DNA of 9,984 nucleotides from Anaerolineae bacterium (GCA_029933115.1 JAOZOT010000101.1:1-9984), one strand, 5' to 3'; counted from the first letter of the stretch, positions 1 through 5,909 are shown. Translations and numbers: made by a program. Notes: generated by a model from the letters alone, not told the origin.

Positions 1-9
1 AATCATCAA

Positions 10-1167
10 ATGAGTAAGGAACGAATCAAAAGGGTATACGCTTTCATAAAGGATTTGCTTCACCAGGATGGGGTGCGTTCCAACATTGCGGAGATATGGG
101 ATTCAGCCTTCTCGTTGGACGGGGAGGGTGGCACTCCATCTTTGCTCCTGCCCATTCTGTGCTGTGAGGCAGCAGGTGGGGACGAAGACCAGGCGACAGC
201 AATAGCAGCAGCCTGGTTTTTGCTTTATCTGGCCGCCAGGGTCCTGGACGACATCGAGGACGGCGATGCTCTCCAGTCTCCCTGGTCTGCCATTGGCGCA
301 CCCCAAGCCATCAATGCTGCCACAGGGTTGATATTTGCCTCCCAATTGGCCCTCGCTCACCTTCCCCGGATGGGAGCCGATAGAGAACTTGCCCTCTTCC
401 TCCTTGAGGACTTTAACCGCACCACTCTCCGAATGTGCGCCGGACAACAGGCCGATCTGACAGAGGGAAGCCAAACCTCCCGCAGGTTGGTGGAGAGGCT
501 AAACCTGCGGGAGGTTGAACAGTTGCCCTTGGAGCGCTATTTCTGGATAGCAGGAGCCAAATCGGGCGAATTCTTCGCCCTGGCCTGCCGGGCCGGGGCA
601 CTCCTGGGAACAGATGAAGTTGCCCCCTTTTCAGAATTCGGGTATAATCTGGGTGTGCTCATCCAGATGTGCGACGACTTTGAAGGCATCTGGAACCCAC
701 AGGGCCGCAGCGACCTGGCGGCGGGCAAGAGAACGTTGCCGGTCATCTATGCCCTCAACGTGGCTCCCCCAAACGTAAGAGAACACCTGGAGCAACTCTT
801 GGTCAAAGCCACCGTTGAGCAGGAAGCCGAAGAAAAGGCTCGGCGGATCATTACCGCACTCGGCGCTCCTCATTATTTGCTGATAGAAGCCCAAATCCGC
901 CGCCGGCGGGCGGAAGCGGCTTTGTGCTCCACAGGAAAGTCCTCTCCGGCCTGCCGTCAGCTTATGGCCCTGCTGAACAGGCACTTCAGGGTGCCGGATG
1001 ATGCGACCGAAATCTCTCCTCCTCCAGATTCAACCCAGGATCAAGCTTGTGCTTTATTGGGCTCCTTTCTATCTCCCCTTGATCGCTCTTGCCCTGCTGG
1101 TAGTGGCCTTGAAATACGCCTGGGTCCAACCCTACGACGGTCTCGAATGTTCTCGGATCACCTATGA
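10..1167 (+). CDS. ComQ-like isoprenyl diphosphate synthase-fold protein (class 1 isoprenoid enzyme)
   Basis: Predicted all-helical trans-isoprenyl diphosphate synthase-fold enzyme. The first Asp-rich motif DDIED is at residues 80-84, GQQADL at 145-150, GAKSGEF at 182-188, the second Asp-rich motif DDFEG at 222-226, and the family signature D-x3-GKRTLPVIYAL at about 235-249. The Mg-diphosphate-binding residues are therefore present. Its position directly upstream of a ComP-like histidine kinase points to ComQ, which prenylates a signal peptide, rather than a housekeeping synthase; this is inference. Family length is about 300-330 aa. Here homology seems to end near residue 328 (LLNRHF) and a Pro-rich tail of about 57 residues runs 170 nt into the kinase gene. 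Residues 156-170 are encoded by a palindromic repeat. ATG at 10 overlaps a TGA (11-13), as in a coupled upstream gene, but the frame is also open to the left edge, so the true start could lie outside. A plain polyprenyl synthase is the alternative. Confidence 0.8.
   Translation: MSKERIKRVYAFIKDLLHQDGVRSNIAEIWDSAFSLDGEGGTPSLLLPILCCEAAGGDEDQATAIAAAWFLLYLAARVLDDIEDGDALQSPWSAIGAPQAINAATGLIFASQLALAHLPRMGADRELALFLLEDFNRTTLRMCAGQQADLTEGSQTSRRLVERLNLREVEQLPLERYFWIAGAKSGEFFALACRAGALLGTDEVAPFSEFGYNLGVLIQMCDDFEGIWNPQGRSDLAAGKRTLPVIYALNVAPPNVREHLEQLLVKATVEQEAEEKARRIITALGAPHYLLIEAQIRRRRAEAALCSTGKSSPACRQLMALLNRHFRVPDDATEISPPPDSTQDQACALLGSFLSPLDRSCPAGSGLEIRLGPTLRRSRMFSDHL
474..516. repeat. 15-bp perfect inverted repeat inside the comQ-like gene (palindromic element)
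   Basis: AACCTCCCGCAGGTT at 474-488 is the exact reverse complement of AACCTGCGGGAGGTT at 502-516, with a 13-nt loop. The core CCTCCCGCAGG/CCTGCGGGAGG recurs as the intergenic palindrome at 5876-5909. Inside the gene it is read in frame as TSRRLVERLNLREVE, between the GQQADL region and the GAKSGEF region. There I would expect only a short connection in ordinary isoprenyl synthases. This suggests a REP-like or MITE-like insertion that kept the reading frame. Confidence 0.8.
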
Positions 1168-3490
1168 AGTGGAAAAGGTAGATGGCCCCGCTGCCGAAGC
1201 AGGCTTTCACAGCGGAGATGTCATCCTCGAACTGGATGGCGTCCCCATCAAGGAAGTGCATCCCCTCTATGGGCATAAGAAGGCCGGAGAGAGGGTCCTC
1301 TTCACCGTGCTACGTGAGGGGAAACCTCAAACACTGGAACTCACCCTGGAACGGCCCTCTCCTCGTATCCTGGCCCTTCGTCTGCAGCCCATCATCGTCG
1401 CCCTTGGCTTCTGGCTCTTCAGTACCGTTCTTTTGGCTTTGAAGCCTGCCTCGGGAGAAGCGCGCCTCTTCTTCCTCTTCAGCCAACTGGGGGTTATGGT
1501 GCTGGCGGCAGGGGAGGTCTCCACCTTCCTCGTGGACTGGGCCTCCCGCCTTTTCAACTTCTCCTTCTGCCTCCTCTCCCCCCTCACCATTCACTTTCAC
1601 CTTGTTTTCCCCAGGTTCAAAACCTTCCCCCGCAGGCGCTTGATCCTGGGGCTCCTCTACGGTCTCGGTTTGGCCTTGTCCCTGCCTTTCATCGTCCTCG
1701 GCCCCCGCTTCACCCCAAGCCCCTGCCATCCTCTGCTGTACAGCCTGGCGCGGCTCTATTTCGCCCTCGCCATCTTCGTAGCGATGGTGTCCCTCGTCCA
1801 CACTTATATCACCACCCCCTCGGAAAGACGCCGTATCAGGCTTGTCGTCCTGGGAACAGCCCTGGCTTTCGCCCCCCTCGTCCTGCTCTCCATCCTCCCT
1901 GAGCTCCTCCTGGCTCCCACCATCCTCCCCTACGAGATCTCTTTACCCTTCCTCATCCTTATTCCTATCTCCTATGCCTACGCCATCTCCAGGTACAAAT
2001 TGATGCAGATTGACCTCATCCTCAACCGCAGTGTGGTCTATTTCGCCATCGGCATTATTTGGGCAGGTCTCTATCTGGCCTCGGTGATGACACTGGATGA
2101 GCTGCTACCTTCGGCCATGATCGGCCGATCTCTTTTGGGTGCTCTCATCACCTTTATCATGGCTGCTTTCTTCGTCCCCCTCAAGGAAAGGATCCAAATC
2201 CTGGTTGATCGGGCCTTCTACGGTGGTTGGTACGACTATCGCCGCGTCATCAACGGGGCCAGCCGGGGCTTGAGCCAAGCCCTCGATGCCACGCAACTCG
2301 TTGAGGTCCTGGTGAACGGGGTGAACGCTACCATGCAACTCAGAGGGGCCGCTCTCTTCCTGGCCGAAAGCGATGGCTCGCTGACCCTGCGGGGGAGCGT
2401 GGGTTTCAACGAAGAGATCCCGTCCGCTCAAGTGAGAGGCGATGGGCCCCTGGCCCGTTTCTTACGAGGCAACCCTGAGCCCATTGAGACACCCCGGTTG
2501 CGCCAGGCCTTAGGCTCTGAAGCGACTGAAGTCGCCACTACGAACGGGTTTCGGCTCTTGAAGGATGACCTCTCCTCCGAGGAATGGGCTCTCTTGGCTT
2601 GCGACGAGATTCAACTGTGGCTGCCCCTCGTCTCTAAAGAAGAGCTACAAGGGGTGCTCCTCCTGGGAGCCAAGCCGGCCGATGAACCCTTCGACGCTGA
2701 AGACCACCGAATCCTAGGGACCCTGGCGCAACAAGCGGCCCTGGCCGCGGAGAACGTGCGGCTGGTGGAGGAACTGCGCCGCCGGTTGGTCGAATTGGAG
2801 GAGGCCCATCAACGCCTGCTGCGCGGGCGGGAGGAGGAGCGCAAACGCTTGGCCCGGGAGGTGCACGACCGGGCGGTCCAGGAGCTCATCAGGCTGTATC
2901 ACCAACTGGGGACCTGCCAAGGTCTCTTGAAAGGCTCCCCTCTCCACGAGCGGCTGGAAGGCACGCGGAGGGAGATGCTTCGCCTCCTGGGCGAGCTACG
3001 GCGTATTTGCACCCATCTGCGCCCTCCCACCCTGGACGTTTTGGGGCTGGACTCGGCCATCCGTTCTCATGTGGATGCTTTCAGCGCGCAGTGGACGGGC
3101 ACCATTGACCTCGACCTGGCCAAAGACAAGAAAGATTTGCCCGAGGAAGTGGCAATCTCCCTTTTTCGCATTTGTCAGGAGGCCCTGGCCAATGTGGCCA
3201 GGCACGCTGAAGCGACGAGAATACAAATCAGGTTGAGCCTCTCCCCGGGCGAGGTGGAACTTTCCATCCAGGACGATGGCCGGGGCTTTGTCGTTCCCTC
3301 ACGCCTGGGGCTTCTGGCCAGAGATGGTCGTTTTGGCCTGCTGGGCATGAAGGAGCAGATAGAATTGGTGGGAGGTAAATTGCAGGTGATCTCCCAACCG
3401 GGGGAAGGGACAGAGATTAAAGCGCAGGCGCCGTTGGCAAAATCAGCCAGGGTTCAAGCAGGACAAAGGGCTAATGAAGGGCGGGTGTAG
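998..3490 (+). CDS. ComP-like PDZ/multi-TM/GAF sensor histidine kinase (HisKA_3 type)
   Basis: Membrane histidine kinase, 830 aa. Order: TM1 at about 20-42; a PDZ-like domain at about 55-115 with the hallmark AAEAGFHSGDVILELDG; about nine further TM helices between 128 and 394; a GAF-like domain at about 420-590; a coiled coil at about 586-612; HisKA_3 dimerisation/phosphoacceptor with REVHDR (His 623); and a HATPase_c domain with N-box around Asn 732, G-box DDGRGF 759-764 and FGLLGMKEQIELVGG 779-793. All catalytic motifs are present. From memory, Bacillus ComP has the same plan: a PDZ-like segment after TM1, many TMs, then HisKA_3. Starts at ATG 998 or the adjacent ATG 1001 (AGGGTG at 988-993 suits 1001), overlapping the comQ-like frame by 170 nt, which implies translational coupling. 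It probably senses an extracellular ligand and phosphorylates a NarL/ComA-type regulator; the next gene would be that partner. Confidence 0.9.
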   Translation: MMRPKSLLLQIQPRIKLVLYWAPFYLPLIALALLVVALKYAWVQPYDGLECSRITYEVEKVDGPAAEAGFHSGDVILELDGVPIKEVHPLYGHKKAGERVLFTVLREGKPQTLELTLERPSPRILALRLQPIIVALGFWLFSTVLLALKPASGEARLFFLFSQLGVMVLAAGEVSTFLVDWASRLFNFSFCLLSPLTIHFHLVFPRFKTFPRRRLILGLLYGLGLALSLPFIVLGPRFTPSPCHPLLYSLARLYFALAIFVAMVSLVHTYITTPSERRRIRLVVLGTALAFAPLVLLSILPELLLAPTILPYEISLPFLILIPISYAYAISRYKLMQIDLILNRSVVYFAIGIIWAGLYLASVMTLDELLPSAMIGRSLLGALITFIMAAFFVPLKERIQILVDRAFYGGWYDYRRVINGASRGLSQALDATQLVEVLVNGVNATMQLRGAALFLAESDGSLTLRGSVGFNEEIPSAQVRGDGPLARFLRGNPEPIETPRLRQALGSEATEVATTNGFRLLKDDLSSEEWALLACDEIQLWLPLVSKEELQGVLLLGAKPADEPFDAEDHRILGTLAQQAALAAENVRLVEELRRRLVELEEAHQRLLRGREEERKRLAREVHDRAVQELIRLYHQLGTCQGLLKGSPLHERLEGTRREMLRLLGELRRICTHLRPPTLDVLGLDSAIRSHVDAFSAQWTGTIDLDLAKDKKDLPEEVAISLFRICQEALANVARHAEATRIQIRLSLSPGEVELSIQDDGRGFVVPSRLGLLARDGRFGLLGMKEQIELVGGKLQVISQPGEGTEIKAQAPLAKSARVQAGQRANEGRV

Positions 3491-3820
3491 GTGGCGATGA
3501 AGGTCATCAGGGTTCTGTTGGCCGACGACCATCCGGCGCTGCGGGCGAGCCTGAGAGGGATGCTGGAGAGGGCGGGAATCGAGGTGGTGGGCGAGGCTGC
3601 GGACGGGGACGAAGCCCTGCGCCTGGCCGAGGAGTTGGGGCCTGACGTTCTGGTGCTGGACGCGGTCATGCCTGGGCCAAGGGCGCCGCAGGTCATCCGC
3701 ACGCCGTCGGAAGGTGCGTCGCACCTCTCACGAAACTACCAGCCATATCCCAAACGGACGATGAGGCGTAGGGGCAAACCCTCTTCCATCATCTTTCGCT
3801 GGGTGACCTCAATGGGATAA
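3491..3820 (+). pseudogene. truncated response regulator receiver domain (ComA/NarL-type position)
   Basis: The N-terminal half of a CheY-like receiver. The acidic pocket is ADDH (Asp 12, Asp 13), the phosphoacceptor is Asp 57 in VLVLDAVMPG, and receiver-like sequence stops near residue 70 (about 3703). After that the frame runs through a palindrome at 3712-3726 and then antisense to the phosphoesterase gene, ending at 3820 with unrelated sequence. The conserved Thr/Ser of beta 4, Lys of beta 5 and the C-terminal HTH are missing, so it cannot act as a normal DNA-binding output protein. GTG at 3491 directly follows the kinase stop (3488-3490), with GAAGGG at 3476-3481 as a possible SD; ATG at 3497 is an alternative. 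By position it is the partner of the kinase and would have been a LuxR/NarL-class regulator (inference from the HisKA_3 pairing). A genomic rearrangement or an assembly join could explain the break. Confidence 0.8.
3712..3726. repeat. short perfect palindrome at the broken end of the response regulator
   Basis: AGGTGCG-T-CGCACCT is a 7-bp perfect inverted repeat around one central base. It lies about 10 nt past the end of receiver homology and 9 nt from the phosphoesterase stop codon (minus strand TAG at 3736-3738). There is no T-tract on either side, so it is not an intrinsic terminator. Its octamer TGCGTCGC also occurs, reverse-complemented, in a small hairpin at 5558-5571. It may be a REP-like element or a recombination scar. 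Confidence 0.6.
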
Positions 3821-4470
3821 GGGATACGACGGTATTCGAGAGTGCCTTTGTCAAAATCGAGGATGGCGTAGCTGGCGCGGGGATCCCCGTCGCGAGGTTG
3901 CCCTACACTGCCAGGGTTGATAATCATGCGCTCCTCGCCCAGGGAGAATGGGCTGCCCAGGGAGAAGGGAAGAGGCAGACAGGTCCCCCCAGCATCCAGG
4001 TATTCGTAGTGAAAGATAACAGGTGTGTGGGTGTGCCCCACAAAGCAGATTTGGGTATCGAAGTAGGCGAAATTGACACTGGCAACCGAGGGGTTGAGGA
4101 TGTACTCCCAAATAGGCTGACGGGGGCTGCCGTGCACTAAAGTGAACCCCTTTTCGATAAAAGTCGTGGGCAAATTGGCCAGATATTCGAAATTTTCCGG
4201 CAACAACTTCTCTCGGGTCCACCGGCAGGCCCGTTGGGCATCAGGATTGAAATCCGAATCGGACAGCTTGTCGAGAACAGCCCAATCGTGGTTACCGGCT
4301 ACGCAGACATGGGGGAACTCGCGCAGTCTCTCGATGCACTCATTAGGCTGGGGGCCGTAGCCCACCATATCGCCGAGGCACCATATCTTGTCAAAATGGC
4401 CGACATCAGCCAGGACCGCATCGAATGCAGCCAGGTTGGCGTGGATGTCCGACAGAACCAGATAGCGCAT
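3736..4470 (-). CDS. calcineurin-like metallophosphoesterase (YfcE/ApaH-related family)
   Basis: Cytosolic two-metal phosphoesterase of 244 aa. Motifs in order: SDIHANL (Asp 8, His 10), GDMVGYGP (Asp 34), GNHD (Asn 60, His 61), HGSPR (His 113) and GHTHTP (His 146, His 148), followed by the INPGSVGQPRDGDPRASYA segment typical of this subgroup. All metal ligands are present. The substrate cannot be told from sequence; family members hydrolyse phosphodiesters, phosphomonoesters or dinucleoside polyphosphates. ATG at 4468-4470 is chosen because GAAGGA (4477-4482) lies 6 nt upstream and MRYLVLSDIH is the expected N-terminus; an upstream in-frame ATG at 4504-4506 adds 12 residues without family resemblance. 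It is divergent from tsaE. The C-terminus looks complete although the 3' end abuts the broken response regulator. It contains a small tandem duplication, PFSLGSPFSLGE (residues 168-179). Confidence 0.9.
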   Translation of the reverse strand: MRYLVLSDIHANLAAFDAVLADVGHFDKIWCLGDMVGYGPQPNECIERLREFPHVCVAGNHDWAVLDKLSDSDFNPDAQRACRWTREKLLPENFEYLANLPTTFIEKGFTLVHGSPRQPIWEYILNPSVASVNFAYFDTQICFVGHTHTPVIFHYEYLDAGGTCLPLPFSLGSPFSLGEERMIINPGSVGQPRDGDPRASYAILDFDKGTLEYRRIPYPIEVTQRKMMEEGLPLRLIVRLGYGW

Positions 4471-4524
4471 TGTGGATCCTTCAAACAGAGGAAGAGTATA
4501 TGCCATCCATCTTCCCCGCTAAAT

Positions 4525-4530
4525 ATAATA
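4525..4530 (-). promoter_or_regulatory. possible -10 for the phosphoesterase gene
   Basis: TATTAT on the minus strand (ATAATA on +), about 55 nt upstream of the chosen ATG, in the AT-rich core of the divergent intergenic region. There is no good -35 at 16-18 nt, so this is tentative. Confidence 0.3.
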
Positions 4531-4566
4531 CCATATTTTTCGGATTTAGGCCAGTAGTCGGTACCC

Positions 4567-4595
4567 TTGTCGAGAGCGGGCAATGGTTGTATAAT
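4567..4595 (+). promoter_or_regulatory. sigma-70-type promoter for tsaE
   Basis: TTGTCG (4567-4572; four of six match TTGACA), a 17-nt spacer, then a perfect TATAAT (4590-4595). The predicted start is near 4602, giving a leader of roughly 70 nt before the tsaE ATG at 4675. Being downstream of this promoter also argues against the earlier in-frame ATG at 4567. Confidence 0.65.
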
Positions 4596-4674
4596 AGAGC
4601 TGGGACTTTTCTGCCACCAGAAATTGCCAGGTGACGATCAGTGCTGGCCCATGACAGAGGACAAAGGGGAAGAC

Positions 4675-5181
4675 ATGGTTCCCATCTTGGATGAATATAC
4701 TTTGGATTTCATAAGCCATAGCGTCGTTCAGACACGACGGCTGGGCGCCCGCCTGGGGGAGCTGTTGCGCGGCGGTGACGTAATTTGTCTGGAGGGAGAA
4801 CTGGGCACAGGCAAAACCTGTCTGGCCCAAGGCATCGGGCATGGCCTGGGGGTCACTGAGCCCATCACTAGCCCCACTTTTATTTTGGCTAACGAATATC
4901 ATCCTCCTCCCCCCAACCCCGTTCTCTATCACATTGACCTGTATCGTCTGGAAGATGCAGTTCGGGAAATGGGGGACTTGGGTTTCGAGGATTACCTTTA
5001 CGGCGATGGGGTGTGTGTGATTGAATGGGCCGACCGGGGTCGGGAAGCCCTGCCTGCTGAATGTCTGTGGGTATCCCTCCGCCACCTCAGTGAGACCAAG
5101 CGCGGCATAAGTATGACTGCTATAGGCGAACGTTATCGAAAACTGTTGCAAGAGTTCAGGAAAAATGCCTTCGGCGTTTAG
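4675..5181 (+). CDS. tsaE: tRNA threonylcarbamoyladenosine biosynthesis ATPase TsaE (YjeE)
   Basis: P-loop ATPase of the complex that transfers threonylcarbamoyl to A37 of ANN-decoding tRNAs, acting with TsaB and TsaD in the cytosol. Seen in the 168-aa product: Walker A GELGTGKT (41-48), ITSPTF (64-69), HIDLYR (86-91, Walker B region), GFEDYL (103-108) and VIEWADR (115-121), all family hallmarks at normal spacing. ATG at 4675 is chosen because AGGGGA (4665-4670) precedes it and the length fits the family (about 150-170 aa). In-frame ATGs at 4567 and 4651 lack a Shine-Dalgarno, and the first precedes the promoter -10. Its own promoter lies at 4567-4595. It converges on the cold-shock gene, with only 14 nt between the two stop codons and no obvious terminator there. 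tsaB/tsaD are not in view. Confidence 0.95.
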   Translation: MVPILDEYTLDFISHSVVQTRRLGARLGELLRGGDVICLEGELGTGKTCLAQGIGHGLGVTEPITSPTFILANEYHPPPPNPVLYHIDLYRLEDAVREMGDLGFEDYLYGDGVCVIEWADRGREALPAECLWVSLRHLSETKRGISMTAIGERYRKLLQEFRKNAFGV

Positions 5182-5195
5182 AGCTTTGCCGGCCT

Positions 5196-5411
5196 CTACC
5201 GCCTGACCACATTAACGGCCAGGGGGCCTCTGGGATCCTCCACCACGGAGAACTCTACCATGTCACCCTCATAGAGGTTTCTGAAGCCATCGTCCATAAT
5301 GGCTGTATAGTGTACAAACACTTCTCCTACGCTTTCTATTTCCGGTTGGATAAACCCGTATCCCTTGGAGCTATCAAACCATTTGACTGTACCGGTCATT
5401 CTCTCGCTCAA
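5196..5411 (-). CDS. cold-shock domain protein (CspA family)
   Basis: Single OB-fold RNA/DNA-binding protein of 71 aa, the usual Csp length. It shows GTVKWFDSSKGYGFIQPE with the RNP1 motif (KGYGFI) and RNP2 (VFVHYTAI), then GDMVEFSV and a basic C-terminus. It acts as an RNA chaperone or antiterminator in the cytosol. The start codon is TTG (5409-5411): a strong GGAGGT (5418-5423) sits 6 nt upstream of it, whereas the internal ATG four codons later would be 18 nt away. The best upstream promoter (5742-5770) would give an unusually long leader of about 325 nt holding a terminator hairpin and an extended helix. Long regulated 5' leaders are known for csp genes, so post-transcriptional control is likely here (inference). 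Confidence 0.95.
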   Translation of the reverse strand: MSERMTGTVKWFDSSKGYGFIQPEIESVGEVFVHYTAIMDDGFRNLYEGDMVEFSVVEDPRGPLAVNVVRR

Positions 5412-5417
5412 AATGAC

Positions 5418-5423
5418 ACCTCC
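5418..5423 (-). promoter_or_regulatory. ribosome-binding site that fixes a TTG start
   Basis: GGAGGT on the minus strand, 6 nt before TTG at 5409-5411. It decides the start of the cold-shock gene in favour of TTG over the ATG at 5397-5399. Confidence 0.8.
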
Positions 5424-5440
5424 CCACTCGTTGTGAATCT

Positions 5441-5539
5441 CTCTCGGAAAGGGCTGGCTGCCTCGACTGCGCTGGGGATAGCTCCGTTTGCAGAGTTGCT
5501 GCCCTGGGCATCATCCACCGCAGCGGCCAAAGCCGAGAG
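5441..5539 (-). promoter_or_regulatory. long interrupted helix in the cold-shock 5' leader
   Basis: CTCTCGG (5441-5447) pairs with CCGAGAG (5533-5539). Inside it, an AAAG (5448-5451)/AAAG (5529-5532) purine internal loop is followed by GGC (5452-5454) with GCC (5526-5528) and GCTGC (5457-5461) with GCAGC (5520-5524). That makes 15 base pairs closing a 58-nt apical region, with the helix base 17 nt from the GGAGGT. It could be a structured leader element such as a temperature-responsive fold. No known RNA family was recognised. Confidence 0.45.
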
Positions 5540-5597
5540 GTTTTGTAAAATTGCAGGAGCGACGCATCGCTGCTCTCCGCCAACGCATTGCCACATC

Positions 5598-5638
5598 AAA
5601 AAGCCAACCGAGACTTGTAGAGAACTGGCTCGGTTGGC
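5598..5638 (-). terminator. intrinsic terminator/attenuator hairpin upstream of the cold-shock gene
   Basis: On the minus strand, GCCAACCGAG (5629-5638) and CTCGGTTGGC (5603-5612) form a perfect 10-bp stem with a 16-nt loop. It is followed directly by TTTTT (5598-5602), a classical rho-independent layout. It lies about 190 nt upstream of the cold-shock start and about 100 nt downstream of a perfect promoter, so it ends a short RNA or attenuates the leader. Confidence 0.7.
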
Positions 5639-5735
5639 GTCGGTTAAAGAGTTACCCTGAGCGGCTGTTCAATCTCAGAAGGCGAGATAAACCCATAGTT
5701 ATTTCACCGGAGAGTCTACGGACGTTTGTGAAAAC
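5598..5735 (-). ncRNA. candidate small RNA or attenuated leader (about 138 nt)
   Basis: The segment is bounded by a perfect consensus promoter (-10 at 5742-5747, predicted start near 5735) and an intrinsic terminator ending at 5598. It has no convincing protein reading frame with a ribosome-binding site. It contains a small internal hairpin, ATCTC/GAGAT with loop GCCTTCT (5673-5689). I compared it by eye with common riboswitch and small-RNA motifs (TPP, SRP, 6S, tRNA) and saw no match. If the terminator is read through, the same transcript continues into the cold-shock gene. Confidence 0.5.
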
Positions 5736-5741
5736 AGAAAC

Positions 5742-5770
5742 ATTATACTCTCAAAAGGGGGAGGTGTCAA
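5742..5770 (-). promoter_or_regulatory. perfect consensus sigma-70 promoter on the minus strand
   Basis: TTGACA (5765-5770 on the minus strand), a 17-nt spacer and TATAAT (5742-5747): both hexamers match exactly at the optimal spacing. It points toward the cold-shock gene and is the strongest promoter in the window. An RNA would start near 5735. Confidence 0.85.
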
Positions 5771-5875
5771 ATTTGCCGCGGCCTGTGGTATAACCCCAGA
5801 ACTGCCGGGAACTTGGCCAAATGACCCCAATAAGGGCATTTTGAGGCCGTTTTCCTGCTCTTATGTCTACCAGTG

Positions 5876-5909
5876 ATCCTCCCGCAGGTTGCGAACCCTG
5901 CGGGAGGAT
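5876..5909. repeat. 13-bp perfect palindromic repeat, second copy of the comQ element
   Basis: ATCCTCCCGCAGG (5876-5888) is the exact reverse complement of CCTGCGGGAGGAT (5897-5909), with loop TTGCGAAC. The core CCTCCCGCAGGTT and its complement match the element inside the comQ-like gene at 474-516. It sits 49 nt past the comEA stop. No T-run follows on either strand, so it is a dispersed REP-like element rather than an ordinary terminator. Confidence 0.75.

Noticed and set aside
998..1167. Sequencing frameshift fusing the synthase and the kinase
   Set aside because: Both frames have independent starts and complete domains; the overlap is odd but does not require a fusion.
1310..1801. Minus-strand reading frame of 163 codons inside the kinase gene
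   Set aside because: Glu/Gly-rich composition typical of the antisense of a hydrophobic, pyrimidine-rich TM region; no RBS or family resemblance, and the opposite frame is clearly coding.
4546..5151. Minus-strand frame of 201 codons opposite tsaE
   Set aside because: The + strand has Walker A, HxDLYR and a promoter; the antisense frame has no recognisable features.
5640..5710. Possible tRNA or known riboswitch in the csp leader
   Set aside because: No cloverleaf with a GGTTCGAATCC-type T arm; CTGAGA is present but the remaining TPP riboswitch core is absent.
5488..5793. Possible small protein genes in the 5412-5958 gap
   Set aside because: Frames lack RBS and domain resemblance and run through the terminator, promoter and leader structures on the other strand.
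5815..5848. Hairpin GGCCAAATG-CCC / GGG-CATTT-GGCC as a comEA terminator
   Set aside because: The stem has bulges and lacks a T-run on the minus strand, where comEA would need it; the + side has only GTTTTCC and no gene to end.
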